From the NCBI RefSeq assembly GCF_022819085.1, contig NZ_JALHAG010000011.1, forward strand, positions 186,001 through 250,000: a DNA stretch of 64,000 nt, given 5' to 3'. A program made the position numbers and the translations under genes. Shown in pieces: positions 16,265 through 24,032 of this stretch. This stretch comes from Planococcus ruber (GTDB lineage: Bacteria > Bacillota > Bacilli > Bacillales_A > Planococcaceae). Numbering within the stretch: the first letter of the stretch is position 1; each line of letters starts with the position of its first letter. The notes under the pieces were generated by a model. The model ran no database searches. It was not told where the DNA came from and worked only from the letters and a program-made list of their open reading frames with translations.

Positions 16265-17003
16265 ACAAGTGAAAAAAGCGCTGATGGATCAAACTTCAGC
16301 CGCCAATCAAATGGAACCCGAAATTTGGAGCCGATTAGAGGATGAACTTTTTGCAGAACCAAAACCGGCAGACAAGAAGGTGAAAAAAATGAAGAAGAAA
16401 ATCATTCCGCTGTTCATTGCAGCCGCAGCCGGTATTTTGATTGCTTTCAGTTTCCAAACCGAAACCGGCATGGCGTTGATTGACCGGATCAAGGAAATGT
16501 TTGTGCCCGAAAAAGAAGTCGTCCAAAGCATTGAAGGAATGGAAGAAGAAACGAATGTCCAGTTGAATGAAGGAAAAGATGCGGAATACGTCATCTACAT
16601 CGATGAAGATCGCTATAAAATGATCCGAGGCGAAGGCGATAAGCCCGATGTGATCACTACCAAAGAGGAGTTGCCGGAGCAATACCCTGAAGTTTCCATG
16701 ACCATCGAACAAATCCCCGGCACGGCTCCTGATGCACTCGCCAGCCAGTACGAAGAAGAACTAAAACAGGAATTTCCAGACCTTCGCCCAATCGAAAAAG
16801 TCACCGAACCTGTAGAAGGCTATCAATTGCATGGCATTAAAAATGGCGGAATGGAGTGGGATGACGAAGTGGTCCACGCTTATGTCATCAGCAATGGACA
16901 AGAAGGCAGTTTCGTAATTACCGAGCGCTATTTCTTAGAAGCGGCTGAAGGGCATGGGGCCCGTTTTTATGCCATGCTGCAGGAGTTCCACATCGTGGAT
17001 TGA
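16248..17003 (+). CDS. Putative membrane-anchored anti-sigma factor
   Basis: A 251-aa protein with a short cytoplasmic N-terminus of about 45 residues, one membrane helix (about 48-67, after the KKMKKK basic stretch) and an extracytoplasmic domain of about 180 residues rich in acidic residues. This topology, the position after an ECF sigma gene and the 17-bp overlap point to an anti-sigma factor that holds the sigma factor at the membrane until a signal arrives. No HxxxCxxC zinc motif is visible, so it is not a ZAS-type anti-sigma. The outer domain resembles DUF4367-like regions, but this is not certain. Confidence 0.7.
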   Translation: MKNIDEQVKKALMDQTSAANQMEPEIWSRLEDELFAEPKPADKKVKKMKKKIIPLFIAAAAGILIAFSFQTETGMALIDRIKEMFVPEKEVVQSIEGMEEETNVQLNEGKDAEYVIYIDEDRYKMIRGEGDKPDVITTKEELPEQYPEVSMTIEQIPGTAPDALASQYEEELKQEFPDLRPIEKVTEPVEGYQLHGIKNGGMEWDDEVVHAYVISNGQEGSFVITERYFLEAAEGHGARFYAMLQEFHIVD

Positions 17004-17021
17004 GAAAAATGGAAGCATAAA

Positions 17022-17060
17022 AAACAGGCCGGCAAAGAAATTTTCTTTGCCGGCCTGTTT
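17022..17060. terminator. Bidirectional terminator
   Basis: A near-perfect 19-bp stem (AAACAGGCCGGCAAAGAAA against its complement) lies between the anti-sigma gene and the convergent minus-strand gene. Confidence 0.85.
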
Positions 17061-17066
17061 GCATGC

Positions 17067-17747
17067 TTAAAGTTCACTTGACGTTGAATTGATCGAGTAT
17101 AGGTAATTCCAGTTGTCCGCTTTGAAAAGCGCATGGAATGTGATTTTTTCTCCTGTCCCCAATGTCACCACTTCATGTTCAATTGCCACGACCATGGCAA
17201 TCGCTCCATTATCCAAATTCAAATAGACATCGCCAATAGAAGGTTTGATCGCGTTTTGTTCACGCAATTTTTCTTCCAATTGGGCGTCTTCTTCTTTTTG
17301 GCTTTCCGTCACTTTTGATGGATCGAAATAGCTGATGTCCGTGCTTCCCGGCTCTTCACCCGGAACCATGACGAAGAATTCACGGGCCTTCACGGTGTTT
17401 TGGCGCGTCGTAATCACGTTTTTGCCTTCAACAGATTCAACTTTTTCAAATTCGTTCAATGAGTAATGGTCCATATAGTCCGGATCCGGTTTCACAATGA
17501 AGATATAGCCGCCTTCTTCAGCGTTAACATCTTCCCGAAGCGTATACTTTGACCCTAAAAACAGGAACGAATCCATATGTTTCGGTTTGTAGAATGTCGC
17601 CTCTTCCGCTTTGCACGCTACTTGCTCCATGTCTTTCAGCCGGAACATCAGCACGGATTTTTTCGCTAATGGTTTAACCGAATACACCTTGTGCAGTTCG
17701 TTGTTGTAATAAACCAATTGCCCTTTTCGTACTTGTAATAATTTCAT
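17067..17747 (-). CDS. Conserved hypothetical protein
   Basis: A 226-aa soluble protein that I do not recognise. It starts with a compact beta-rich segment (VRKGQLVYYNNELHKVYSV, residues 6-24) resembling an SH3/KOW-like barrel, and a related segment recurs near the C-terminus (GDVYLNLDNGAIAMVVAIEHE, about 178-198), so it may contain two barrel-like repeats. No signal peptide or membrane helix. The ATG at 17747 follows GGAGGGCG. It stands alone, convergent with the sigma/anti-sigma operon and divergent from the next small gene. No function is proposed. Confidence 0.7.
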   Translation of the reverse strand: MKLLQVRKGQLVYYNNELHKVYSVKPLAKKSVLMFRLKDMEQVACKAEEATFYKPKHMDSFLFLGSKYTLREDVNAEEGGYIFIVKPDPDYMDHYSLNEFEKVESVEGKNVITTRQNTVKAREFFVMVPGEEPGSTDISYFDPSKVTESQKEEDAQLEEKLREQNAIKPSIGDVYLNLDNGAIAMVVAIEHEVVTLGTGEKITFHALFKADNWNYLYSINSTSSEL

Positions 17748-17879
17748 TTTTCGCCCTCCGATACTATCATGCTATGGGGTTCATTCTAGAGGAAACTATA
17801 GCAGAAGTCTATGCATTCACTCGATTTGTCCAGCTTCCTGTGGTATAACGGGAACAACAATGAAAAAGGAAGTGCCGAT

Positions 17880-18182
17880 ATGGAAAACGAAAACCGTGAG
17901 GAATGGATCATCAAGAAATACCAGCAAGATGAGCAGATGATGATCCAACTATTCGTGCAATGGTGCATGAACCACCAACTTGACCCGATGGCTGTTTACC
18001 AAAAAGCCTACCCTTATCAAGAAAAAAATGCGGCGCTTCAAACCGCCATCGAAGAAGCCAATGCCGAAACAGCTGATCTTGAAATTAGCCATGCCACGAT
18101 GTTGGAAGTTCTGCAGCTGTTCGGAAATGACGACCTCGCATTTGCAGTGGCAGAAGAAATAGAACGGCTGCCCAAAAAATAA
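17880..18182 (+). CDS. Small hypothetical protein
   Basis: A 100-aa acidic, helical protein with no signal peptide or membrane segment. The ATG at 17880 has AAAAGGAAG about 8 bases upstream; a longer reading from 17811 would place the ribosome site inside the gene. Composition suggests a compact helical bundle (for example ALQTAIEEANAETADLEI). I do not recognise the family. It is transcribed divergently from the gene at 17067-17747 and ends at a terminator. Confidence 0.65.
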   Translation: MENENREEWIIKKYQQDEQMMIQLFVQWCMNHQLDPMAVYQKAYPYQEKNAALQTAIEEANAETADLEISHATMLEVLQLFGNDDLAFAVAEEIERLPKK

Positions 18183-18214
18183 AAGATCGAGCGCTTAGGC
18201 ACTTGATCTTTTAT
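18181..18214. terminator. Bidirectional terminator
   Basis: Inverted repeat AAAAGATC(G)AG / CT(T)GATCTTTT between the convergent genes at 17880 and 18211. Confidence 0.7.
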
Positions 18215-18393
18215 TTTCTCTGTTTCCGAAGTTGCTTCGCTTTGTTCTCGATATGGCTAGTCCGCAGATTTTCATACCGGTTTGAGGCAATATTGCTGTA
18301 GATGCCGTCAAAATCCTTTTCCTTGACCGGTTCTTCCACTTCTTCTTCTGCACCTTCTTCGGCCAATACCTCGTCTTCCCGTTTTTCTTCCAT
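18211..18393 (-). CDS. Small acidic/basic hypothetical protein
   Basis: A 60-aa protein with an extremely acidic N-terminal half (Glu-rich, about residues 1-25) and a basic C-terminus (KAKQLRKQRK). Such charge-split small proteins are often disordered. The ATG at 18393 follows AAAGGAAGAG at good spacing, which argues for translation. No recognised family. It lies downstream of the ATP-grasp gene, but a terminator (18463-18493) separates them, so it probably has its own promoter. Confidence 0.55.
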   Translation of the reverse strand: MEEKREDEVLAEEGAEEEVEEPVKEKDFDGIYSNIASNRYENLRTSHIENKAKQLRKQRK

Positions 18394-18462
18394 GATTTCT
18401 CTTCCTTTCGTCTCCTCAAGCTTTCTTTACCCGTTTTCCCTCCGTGCGCCTTCATTAAACGC

Positions 18463-18493
18463 AAAAAAGCGGACATCAACAATGATGCCCGCT
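18463..18493 (-). terminator. Terminator of the sfnG-ATP-grasp operon
   Basis: Stem AGCGGACATCA/TGATGCCCGCT with one internal mismatch. Six A residues on the plus side give a U-run on the minus strand. Confidence 0.75.
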
Positions 18494-18503
18494 TCTCCGT
18501 TCA

Positions 18504-19454
18504 TCAAACGGTCTCTTTCACGCCTTTTAATTCGCGCTCTAAAAACTTCGCCAGCTCCAGCATGCCGTATTTGCCGGCAGCCGCTTCTGCGTCTGAATTA
18601 TAATTCGTATTGGTATTCACATCGTAAGTGAAAATGTCGCCTGCTGCGTTGCGGATAAATTCGATGCCCGCGACATTGATATTGTTTTGGGCTAGGAACG
18701 CCTCATATTTAGCGATAATCGGATCGTTGAACCCTTCCACCACTTGGAATTTCGGCTTTTCTTCGACTTCTTCTCCTACCGGACAGAACAAATCGTCGAT
18801 TCGGCAAGCATCTGCCGGGCATAATTCAAATCCTTCTGAAGTGTCCACTTGCACTGCATAAACGAACTTGCCGCCGACAAATTCACAGCGCGTGATGAAC
18901 GGTTCAGGCGCTTGGATATACTCCTGAATTAGCGTAATGCCATCAATGGATGGTTCGAATTCCGCGCCATTTACGTATTCGTTCAAAGCTTCCATCGAAT
19001 GGAACAATCTTACGCCAAGGCCTTTCCCGGCACGGTTATGTTTCGTGATGAAAGAAGAAACACCCATTTTTTCTGCAGCGGCTAAAATCTGTTCTTTGCC
19101 GTTCGCCGCAATGGTTTTAGGCGTACGGATGCCAGCCGCATTAAGCGCCATGTATTGTTTCACTTTGCTGACTTCCAAGCTTAGCGCCTGGCTGCCATTG
19201 AACACTTTGCGTCCGTGGTTCTCCAGCCAGACAAGCAGGGAATCCGCCATTTCCGGTGCGAAACGATGTCCGCGGGTATGGGATGATGCACTCATTCGGC
19301 TGTAGAAGACGCCTTCCGGCGGCGTATCGTTCAAATCAACGAGGCTTTCATTGATAAACCAATCTTCGTAAGGAAGGCCCAGTTCATCTAAACGTTTGAA
19401 TAAATGCGTGGTCCACTCTTCGTTTTCATGTATTACGTATATTTTTTCAGTCAT
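18504..19454 (-). CDS. ATP-grasp ligase, RimK/glutamate-ligase-like
   Basis: A 316-aa ATP-grasp protein, expected to form a carboxylate-amine or similar bond through an acyl-phosphate. A basic nucleotide loop is seen in FITKHNRAGKGLGVRLF (about residues 138-154). Metal and ATP contacts near the C-terminus fit GIEFIRNAAGDIFTYDVNTNTNYN (about 268-291). It is similar in size to RimK-type glutamate ligases and D-Ala-D-Ala ligases; the substrate is unknown. The ATG at 19454 has a near-ideal TAGGAGG, which overlaps the last codons of the upstream sfnG-like gene only 11 bp away, so the two are surely co-transcribed. Why a sulfone monooxygenase should be paired with an ATP-grasp ligase is unclear. 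Confidence 0.8.
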   Translation of the reverse strand: MTEKIYVIHENEEWTTHLFKRLDELGLPYEDWFINESLVDLNDTPPEGVFYSRMSASSHTRGHRFAPEMADSLLVWLENHGRKVFNGSQALSLEVSKVKQYMALNAAGIRTPKTIAANGKEQILAAAEKMGVSSFITKHNRAGKGLGVRLFHSMEALNEYVNGAEFEPSIDGITLIQEYIQAPEPFITRCEFVGGKFVYAVQVDTSEGFELCPADACRIDDLFCPVGEEVEEKPKFQVVEGFNDPIIAKYEAFLAQNNINVAGIEFIRNAAGDIFTYDVNTNTNYNSDAEAAAGKYGMLELAKFLERELKGVKETV

Positions 19455-19465
19455 GTCGTTTCCTC

Positions 19466-20524
19466 CTAGTAAGTCGTTGCTGCCAGTGCTTTACGCTTTT
19501 CCTCGACGATTGGCATTACTTTTTTCGAGAAGCGCTCCATTTCTTCCAATTGCGGAGAGAATTGAAGCAATAAGAGATCCAATCCTACCTGCTCATAAGC
19601 AAGAATGCGATCTGCAATTTGTTCCGGCGTTCCAATCAAATTCGGACGCAAGCCGCGGTTCGAAACGGAATAATCTTGAAGCTTCACTTCTTGCTCCAAT
19701 TTTGATTTGCTGACAAAGTCATCGTAGCCCACGTAGCCTTTCGCATCTTTCACATCTGTGATGCGCGCATATTCAGCAGCTACTTCTTCCTCTGTATCGC
19801 GGCAGATGATATAGGCTGCCATGCCGAAAGATTTCAAAGGTTCTTTACCTGCTTCTTCCCGCAATTTTTTCATGCCGGCAATTTTTGTTTCAATTTCTTC
19901 TACTGTCCCGCCATGCATGACGTAAGCATCGCATGACTCCACGATCGATTGCTTGCCGCGCGGACTTTCTCCGCCAGCGTATAAAATGGGATTCGGACGC
20001 TGGACAGGTTTCGGAGCAAGATGTGCATTTTGGATATCGTAATACTTCCCTTTGAAAGAGAAAGTTTCTTCCGTCCACATCCCTTTGACAATTTTCAGGA
20101 ACTCATCTGTACGGTCATAACGCTCATCGTGCTCTGTAAATTCTCCGCCGTATTGGCGTGCTTCTTCTGCCCACCAGGCAGATACTACATTCAAAGTGAA
20201 CCGGCCATTGGAAATCCGGTCTATATTAGCCGCCATCTTCGCAGTTACAGCAGGGTTATGGAAAGCAGGGCGAATTGCCGTCATGATTTCCAGCTTGTCC
20301 GTCACGGCTGCCAGTGCTGCCGCTGTTGACCAAGCTTCTAAAGAATCAGCTTCCATCCCTTTGATATCATTCAAATTCAACTCAGCAATCAATGTGGTGT
20401 CGTAGCCCCATTGCTCCGCTGATTGCGCTACTTGCTTTGCATAATCAAAAGTCGCCGGCATGTTTTCATCTTCCACATTGCGCAGCCAACCGCCAAATAT
20501 CGGCATCCAGAAACCATATTTCAT
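19466..20524 (-). CDS. sfnG: Dimethylsulfone monooxygenase SfnG-like, flavin-dependent (LLM class)
   Basis: Luciferase-like two-component flavin monooxygenase of 352 aa. SfnG-type members use FMNH2 and oxygen to convert dimethylsulfone to methanesulfinate, giving access to organic sulfur. The N-terminal FWMPIFGGWLRNVEDENM and the internal LIAELNLNDIKG and NVVSAWWAEEARQYGGEF segments are characteristic of the SfnG branch and differ from SsuD. The start is placed at the ATG at 20524, where the SfnG N-terminus begins, with AAAGGGAAG upstream at rather long spacing; an in-frame ATG 16 codons earlier is possible. No flavin reductase gene is adjacent. It forms an operon with the ATP-grasp gene. Confidence 0.85.
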   Translation of the reverse strand: MKYGFWMPIFGGWLRNVEDENMPATFDYAKQVAQSAEQWGYDTTLIAELNLNDIKGMEADSLEAWSTAAALAAVTDKLEIMTAIRPAFHNPAVTAKMAANIDRISNGRFTLNVVSAWWAEEARQYGGEFTEHDERYDRTDEFLKIVKGMWTEETFSFKGKYYDIQNAHLAPKPVQRPNPILYAGGESPRGKQSIVESCDAYVMHGGTVEEIETKIAGMKKLREEAGKEPLKSFGMAAYIICRDTEEEVAAEYARITDVKDAKGYVGYDDFVSKSKLEQEVKLQDYSVSNRGLRPNLIGTPEQIADRILAYEQVGLDLLLLQFSPQLEEMERFSKKVMPIVEEKRKALAATTY

Positions 20525-20618
20525 CGCCCGTTCACTTCCCTTTACGTTTATAGTCAAGTGCAAAATTTTCAAACAATCAAATAACGCTTTTAGTATACAA
20601 CAAAACCACGTATTCTTA

Positions 20619-20630
20619 CTAGTATACTAG
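20619..20630. promoter_or_regulatory. 12-bp palindrome upstream of sfnG
   Basis: CTAGTATACTAG is a perfect inverted repeat about 95 bp upstream of the sfnG start. It could be an operator for sulfur control, but no regulator gene is adjacent. Confidence 0.3.
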
Positions 20631-20649
20631 GTTATTAAATTTTATCGTG

Positions 20650-20781
20650 CTAAAGCGATAAAGGAATAGAGTAATCTATTCCCAGTGACTTCTCGCTTTT
20701 TTTAAGTTTTCTATCCGTATTTTCGTATTCTTTTAATATTTCTCCAATCAGATCATTGCGCGGCGGTTCCATCTCCCGCAT
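20650..20781 (-). CDS. Candidate 43-aa small protein
   Basis: A short open frame starting MREMEPPRNDLIGEILKEYE, highly charged and probably helical. GAAGGGG lies about 8 bases before the ATG, and it starts 20 bp after the thioesterase stop on the same strand, so it may be the second gene of that transcript. No recognised family. Support is limited to the ribosome site and context. Confidence 0.4.
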   Translation of the reverse strand: MREMEPPRNDLIGEILKEYENTDRKLKKSEKSLGIDYSIPLSL

Positions 20782-20801
20782 AACAAATACCCCTTCATCA
20801 A

Positions 20802-21281
20802 TTATTTGGCAAAGGAAGCCGGCATGACCACCGCTTGGACTTCTCCGGTGGCAACTAATTCTTCTTCGGCAAATACATCGACTAGGATTTTAAATTTTTT
20901 CGGGTGGATTTCTTCAATTCGGCCAACCGCTTTTAAGGTTTTTCCTTGCGGCGTCGGTTTCTTATAATCAACATGTAAAGAAGCGGTGACAAAACGCGGC
21001 GGCGCTTCCCCGCTTCCCGGTGCAAAGCCGTTTTTTCGGTGCAGCGCCAAAGAAGCGGATCCCGTTCCGTGGCAATCCACTAGTGAAGCGATCAATCCGC
21101 CGTAAACAAATCCAGGAATTGCTGTGTGCTCAGGTTTAGGGGTGTAAACCGTCACCGTTTCTTCGCCCTGCCACCCTGTCCGGAATTGATGCCCTTCTTG
21201 ATTCAGGCGGCCGCATCCGTAGCACCAAGCAAAATCCTCTGCGTATTCATCTTGAATAGCGTGCTCTATCTTTTCTGCCAT
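20802..21281 (-). CDS. PaaI-family hotdog thioesterase
   Basis: A 159-aa hotdog-fold acyl-CoA thioesterase. The core GFVYGGLIASLVDCHGTGSASL (about residues 58-79) carries the conserved glycine and aspartate of the PaaI subgroup. An N-terminal segment has the Cys pair in WCYGCGRLNQEGHQF, seen in many Gram-positive members. It likely hydrolyses short or aromatic acyl-CoA. The ATG at 21281 is preceded by AAAGAGGGA. A possible small gene follows. Confidence 0.82.
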   Translation of the reverse strand: MAEKIEHAIQDEYAEDFAWCYGCGRLNQEGHQFRTGWQGEETVTVYTPKPEHTAIPGFVYGGLIASLVDCHGTGSASLALHRKNGFAPGSGEAPPRFVTASLHVDYKKPTPQGKTLKAVGRIEEIHPKKFKILVDVFAEEELVATGEVQAVVMPASFAK

Positions 21282-21389
21282 GCCAATCCCTCTTTCCCAA
21301 CTGCGTAATTTTAGTTATTTTTACTATCTTAACATAAAGTAAATTGAGTGTTCTGACATTTAGACGTTCATTTTATGAACTTTTATAAA

Positions 21390-21433
21390 AAACAAAAAGA
21401 AAAAGCATGATCCTTTTCATCAGATCATGCTTT
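21390..21433 (-). terminator. Strong hairpin with minus-strand U-tract
   Basis: Perfect 11-bp stem AAAGCATGATC/GATCATGCTTT. The minus-strand tail is TTCTTTTTGTTTTTT, while the plus-strand tail is T-poor, so it terminates leftward transcription. No leftward protein gene precedes it, which points to the candidate RNA. Confidence 0.7.
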
Positions 21434-21865
21434 CCCTTATTACCTTCCCTCTAAAAAACGAGGGTTCGCACGCGGAAAATTTCTTATTCGATTCTTTCTA
21501 CAACTTGTTGATGCTCTGACGAATTTGAAAACTCTCGCCAATGCAATTTGTTGCGCTAACTGTCATTTGCCATTTAGGCTTTTGCTTCGCATCTACCTCT
21601 CAGCGAAATTGTGTTTCTGCAGTTAGACGTTTAGATGCACTTCCACAAAAAACTTACATCTTACTGATTCTTGACTTACTTTCTGGAGAGAAACCATTGG
21701 TACTATCGGTCCCTGACAAGAGTAACGGTCGTCAGTATTGCAAAATTTTCCGCCAAGGCTGTGCAAGTCATCGTCTGGATGCGTTCATAAACTTACTTCG
21801 TTTATACGCTTTTCCCTACGTTATTCCGCCTTGTACTACTTATATTCCACCACTTTTTTTATCTA
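21395..21865 (-). ncRNA. Candidate noncoding RNA of about 470 nt
   Basis: Bounded on the minus strand by TTGAAT-N15-TATAAA (21872-21898) and a rho-independent terminator (21390-21433), with no minus-strand open frame of note. Complementary pairs CTAACTG/CAGTTAG (21556-21562, 21620-21626) and GCATCTA/TAGATGC (21589-21595, 21632-21638) cross each other and could form a pseudoknot. It matches none of the tmRNA, RNase P, 6S or SRP hallmarks I know. A degraded gene remnant is the alternative. Confidence 0.35.
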
Positions 21866-21907
21866 AACCTATTTATAAGAAAATTTTAATAAATTCAATA
21901 AATTATT

Positions 21908-21936
21908 TTTACATTTTAGCGGCGTCCCTTTATACT
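21908..21936 (+). promoter_or_regulatory. SigA-type promoter for pepF
   Basis: TTTACA and TATACT separated by exactly 17 bases, 41 bases upstream of the pepF ATG. Confidence 0.75.
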
Positions 21937-21976
21937 AGTATTTAGTTCGATAACCGTAATAAAGAGGAGAGATTAA

Positions 21977-23791
21977 ATGGTTAAGAGTTTACCGCTTCGT
22001 TCAGAAGTGCCCGTACAAGAAACATGGGATTTACAGAGTTTATTTGCTTCGCATGAAGAATTTAATGAAGCCTTGGTTTCATTGGAAAAAGAGGCTTCCG
22101 ATTTCCATAGCCAGTTTCACGGAAAAATCAGCGATTCCGCGTCTGTCCTTGAATCGTTGACAGCTTATATGGGTCTCATTGAAAAGTTGGTTCCTGTCAG
22201 TACATACGCAAGCCTCACGTTAAGCACGGACCAGACCGATTCGGAAGCCCAGATGCTTTCCAGCAAGTTCGGTTCGGTTTCTGCAAAAATCGGAAGCAAG
22301 CTATCCTTTGTCAGCAGTGAACTTTTGGCGCTTCCGGAAGAAACATTGGAAGCAGCAATGAAAGAATCCAACGAGTTTCGTGTGTATCTGGAAAAGCTGC
22401 TCCGCAAAAAGGAATACCAATTGCATCCGGAAGCTGAAAAAACCTTGGCTGCCTATTCCGCTACGTTCAACGCTCCATACGGCCTTTACAATACGACCAA
22501 AATGGTGGATATGTCGTTTGAAGATTTTGAAGTGAACGGAAAGAGCTATCCATTGAGTTATGTGTCATTTGAAGGGGACTGGGAAGCCGAGCCGGATGCC
22601 GAAATCCGCCGCGCTGCATTTGACGCTTTTTCTGAAAAGCTGAAAGATTACCAGCACACGACAGCTAAAACGTACGATATGCAGCTGCAAATGGAAAAGA
22701 CCACATCGGACCTGCGGGGCTACGATTCCGTTTTTGATTATTTATTGTTCAACCAGGAAGTGGACCGTACGCTTTATAACCGCCAAATCGACTTGATCAC
22801 ACAAGAATTGGCGCCGCATATGCGCAAATATGCCAAATTGCTGCAGGAAGTCCACGGTTTGGAAAAAATGACTTTTGCGGATTTGAAGATTTCTTTGGAT
22901 CCTACGTACGAACCGGAAATCACTGTAGAAGAATCCAAGAAATACATCAACGATGCGCTCGGCATCATGGGCGAAGATTATTTAGACATGGTGGAACGTT
23001 CCTATTCAGAGCGCTGGATCGATTTCGCACAGAATAAAGGCAAATCAACGGGCGCTTTCTGTTCGAGTCCTTATGGAAATCACCCTTACATTTTGATTTC
23101 CTGGACCGGCCGCATGAACGAAGTTTTCGTGTTGGCGCATGAGCTTGGCCATGCCGGGCATTTCTATAATGCCAACCGGGAACAGAACGTCTTTAACGCC
23201 CGCCCTTCCCTGTACTTCATCGAAGCCCCTTCAACGATGAACGAAATGCTTGTGGCCAACCACCTGCTGAAAAACTCGGAAGATCCAAAATTTAAGCGCT
23301 GGGTGATTTCTTCCATTGTTGCGAGAACGTATTACCATAACTTTGTCACCCATTTGCTTGAAGCGGCCTACCAGCGGAAAGTCTATGAACGCATTGATGC
23401 CGGCCAAAGCGTCAATGCCGGAATTTTAAATGAGCTGAAGCGCGGTGTACTGGAAGAGTTCTGGGGAGATGCTGTAGAAATCACGCCTGGCGCTGAACTG
23501 ACGTGGATGCGCCAACCGCATTATTATATGGGCTTATATCCGTATACTTATAGTGCCGGCTTGACCATTTCGACGCAAGTGTCCAAACGGATTTTAAATG
23601 AGGGGCAAACGGCTGTCGATGAATGGCTGGACGTGTTGAAAGCCGGAGGCACCAAAACTCCGGTGGAACTGGCACAGATGGCAGGCGTCGACATCACGAC
23701 GGAAGAACCGCTGCGTGATACTATCGCATATATCGGTGAATTGATCGACGAACTCGTCACACTGACAAAAGAAATTGAAGTGAAACAATAA
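21977..23791 (+). CDS. pepF: Oligoendopeptidase F (M3 family)
   Basis: Cytosolic zinc metallopeptidase of 604 aa that cleaves oligopeptides of about 7-17 residues. The zinc motif HELGHAGHF lies in FVLAHELGHAGHFYN (near residue 387), with the downstream glutamate in FIEAPSTMNEM (near 415). The N-terminal helical domain typical of PepF precedes it. The length matches the family. The ATG at 21977 follows GAGGAGAG and a good SigA-type promoter at 21908-21936. It is monocistronic, followed by a repeat element (23793-23965) and a convergent permease gene. Confidence 0.93.
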   Translation: MVKSLPLRSEVPVQETWDLQSLFASHEEFNEALVSLEKEASDFHSQFHGKISDSASVLESLTAYMGLIEKLVPVSTYASLTLSTDQTDSEAQMLSSKFGSVSAKIGSKLSFVSSELLALPEETLEAAMKESNEFRVYLEKLLRKKEYQLHPEAEKTLAAYSATFNAPYGLYNTTKMVDMSFEDFEVNGKSYPLSYVSFEGDWEAEPDAEIRRAAFDAFSEKLKDYQHTTAKTYDMQLQMEKTTSDLRGYDSVFDYLLFNQEVDRTLYNRQIDLITQELAPHMRKYAKLLQEVHGLEKMTFADLKISLDPTYEPEITVEESKKYINDALGIMGEDYLDMVERSYSERWIDFAQNKGKSTGAFCSSPYGNHPYILISWTGRMNEVFVLAHELGHAGHFYNANREQNVFNARPSLYFIEAPSTMNEMLVANHLLKNSEDPKFKRWVISSIVARTYYHNFVTHLLEAAYQRKVYERIDAGQSVNAGILNELKRGVLEEFWGDAVEITPGAELTWMRQPHYYMGLYPYTYSAGLTISTQVSKRILNEGQTAVDEWLDVLKAGGTKTPVELAQMAGVDITTEEPLRDTIAYIGELIDELVTLTKEIEVKQ

Positions 23792-23792
23792 A

Positions 23793-23965
23793 AACCTAGT
23801 TGGATGAGAGCTTCTGCTTCCTCAATCCGCGCTTCGGCGCTTTGGACTGGGGCACTTCTAACGATATGGAGCAAACCTTGGCGACGAAGCTAGCGCAGCG
23901 ATGCAGGAGCACGGATTTTAGGCAAGCACAGCGGCTTTGGGGAATATCGGGTTTCCAAACAAAAC
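23793..23965. repeat. Dispersed intergenic repeat, short copy
   Basis: About 170 bp sharing its left end (CTAGTTGGATGAGAGC and the following CAATCCGC..CGGCGCT..TGGAC), a middle block (TGGAGCAAA) and its right end (GGAATATCGGGTTT) with the region at 43857-44206. Both copies lie between convergent genes. No open frame or transposase is associated. Confidence 0.6.
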
Positions 23966-23997
23966 TTTTTCTATTTTTATTTTTCAGCATATTGAAA

Positions 23998-24032
23998 ACG
24001 GAAGCGGCTTTTAAGCTGCTTCCGTTTTTTTC
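23998..24032. terminator. Terminator between pepF and permease genes
   Basis: Stem AACGGAAGC..GCTT/AAGC..GCTTCCGTT with one mismatch, T-run on the plus side. It overlaps the last codons of the minus-strand permease. Confidence 0.75.

Larger units (their letters stand above)
21310..21976. other. Gene-poor 667-bp region with a candidate minus-strand RNA
   Basis: No convincing protein gene. The only sizeable open frame (plus strand, 21541-21945) has no ribosome site and no recognisable family. The stretch holds a strong hairpin (21390-21433), a minus-strand promoter-like pair (21872-21898), the pepF promoter (21908-21936) and crossing complementary 7-mers at 21556-21638. Confidence 0.7.

Noticed and set aside
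21541-21945. 134-aa plus-strand open frame in the gene-poor region
   Set aside because: No ribosome site, no recognisable protein, and it runs through the pepF promoter.
23793-23965. Insertion sequence or CRISPR array
   Set aside because: No transposase frame, no regular spacer-repeat periodicity and no terminal inverted repeats that I can find.
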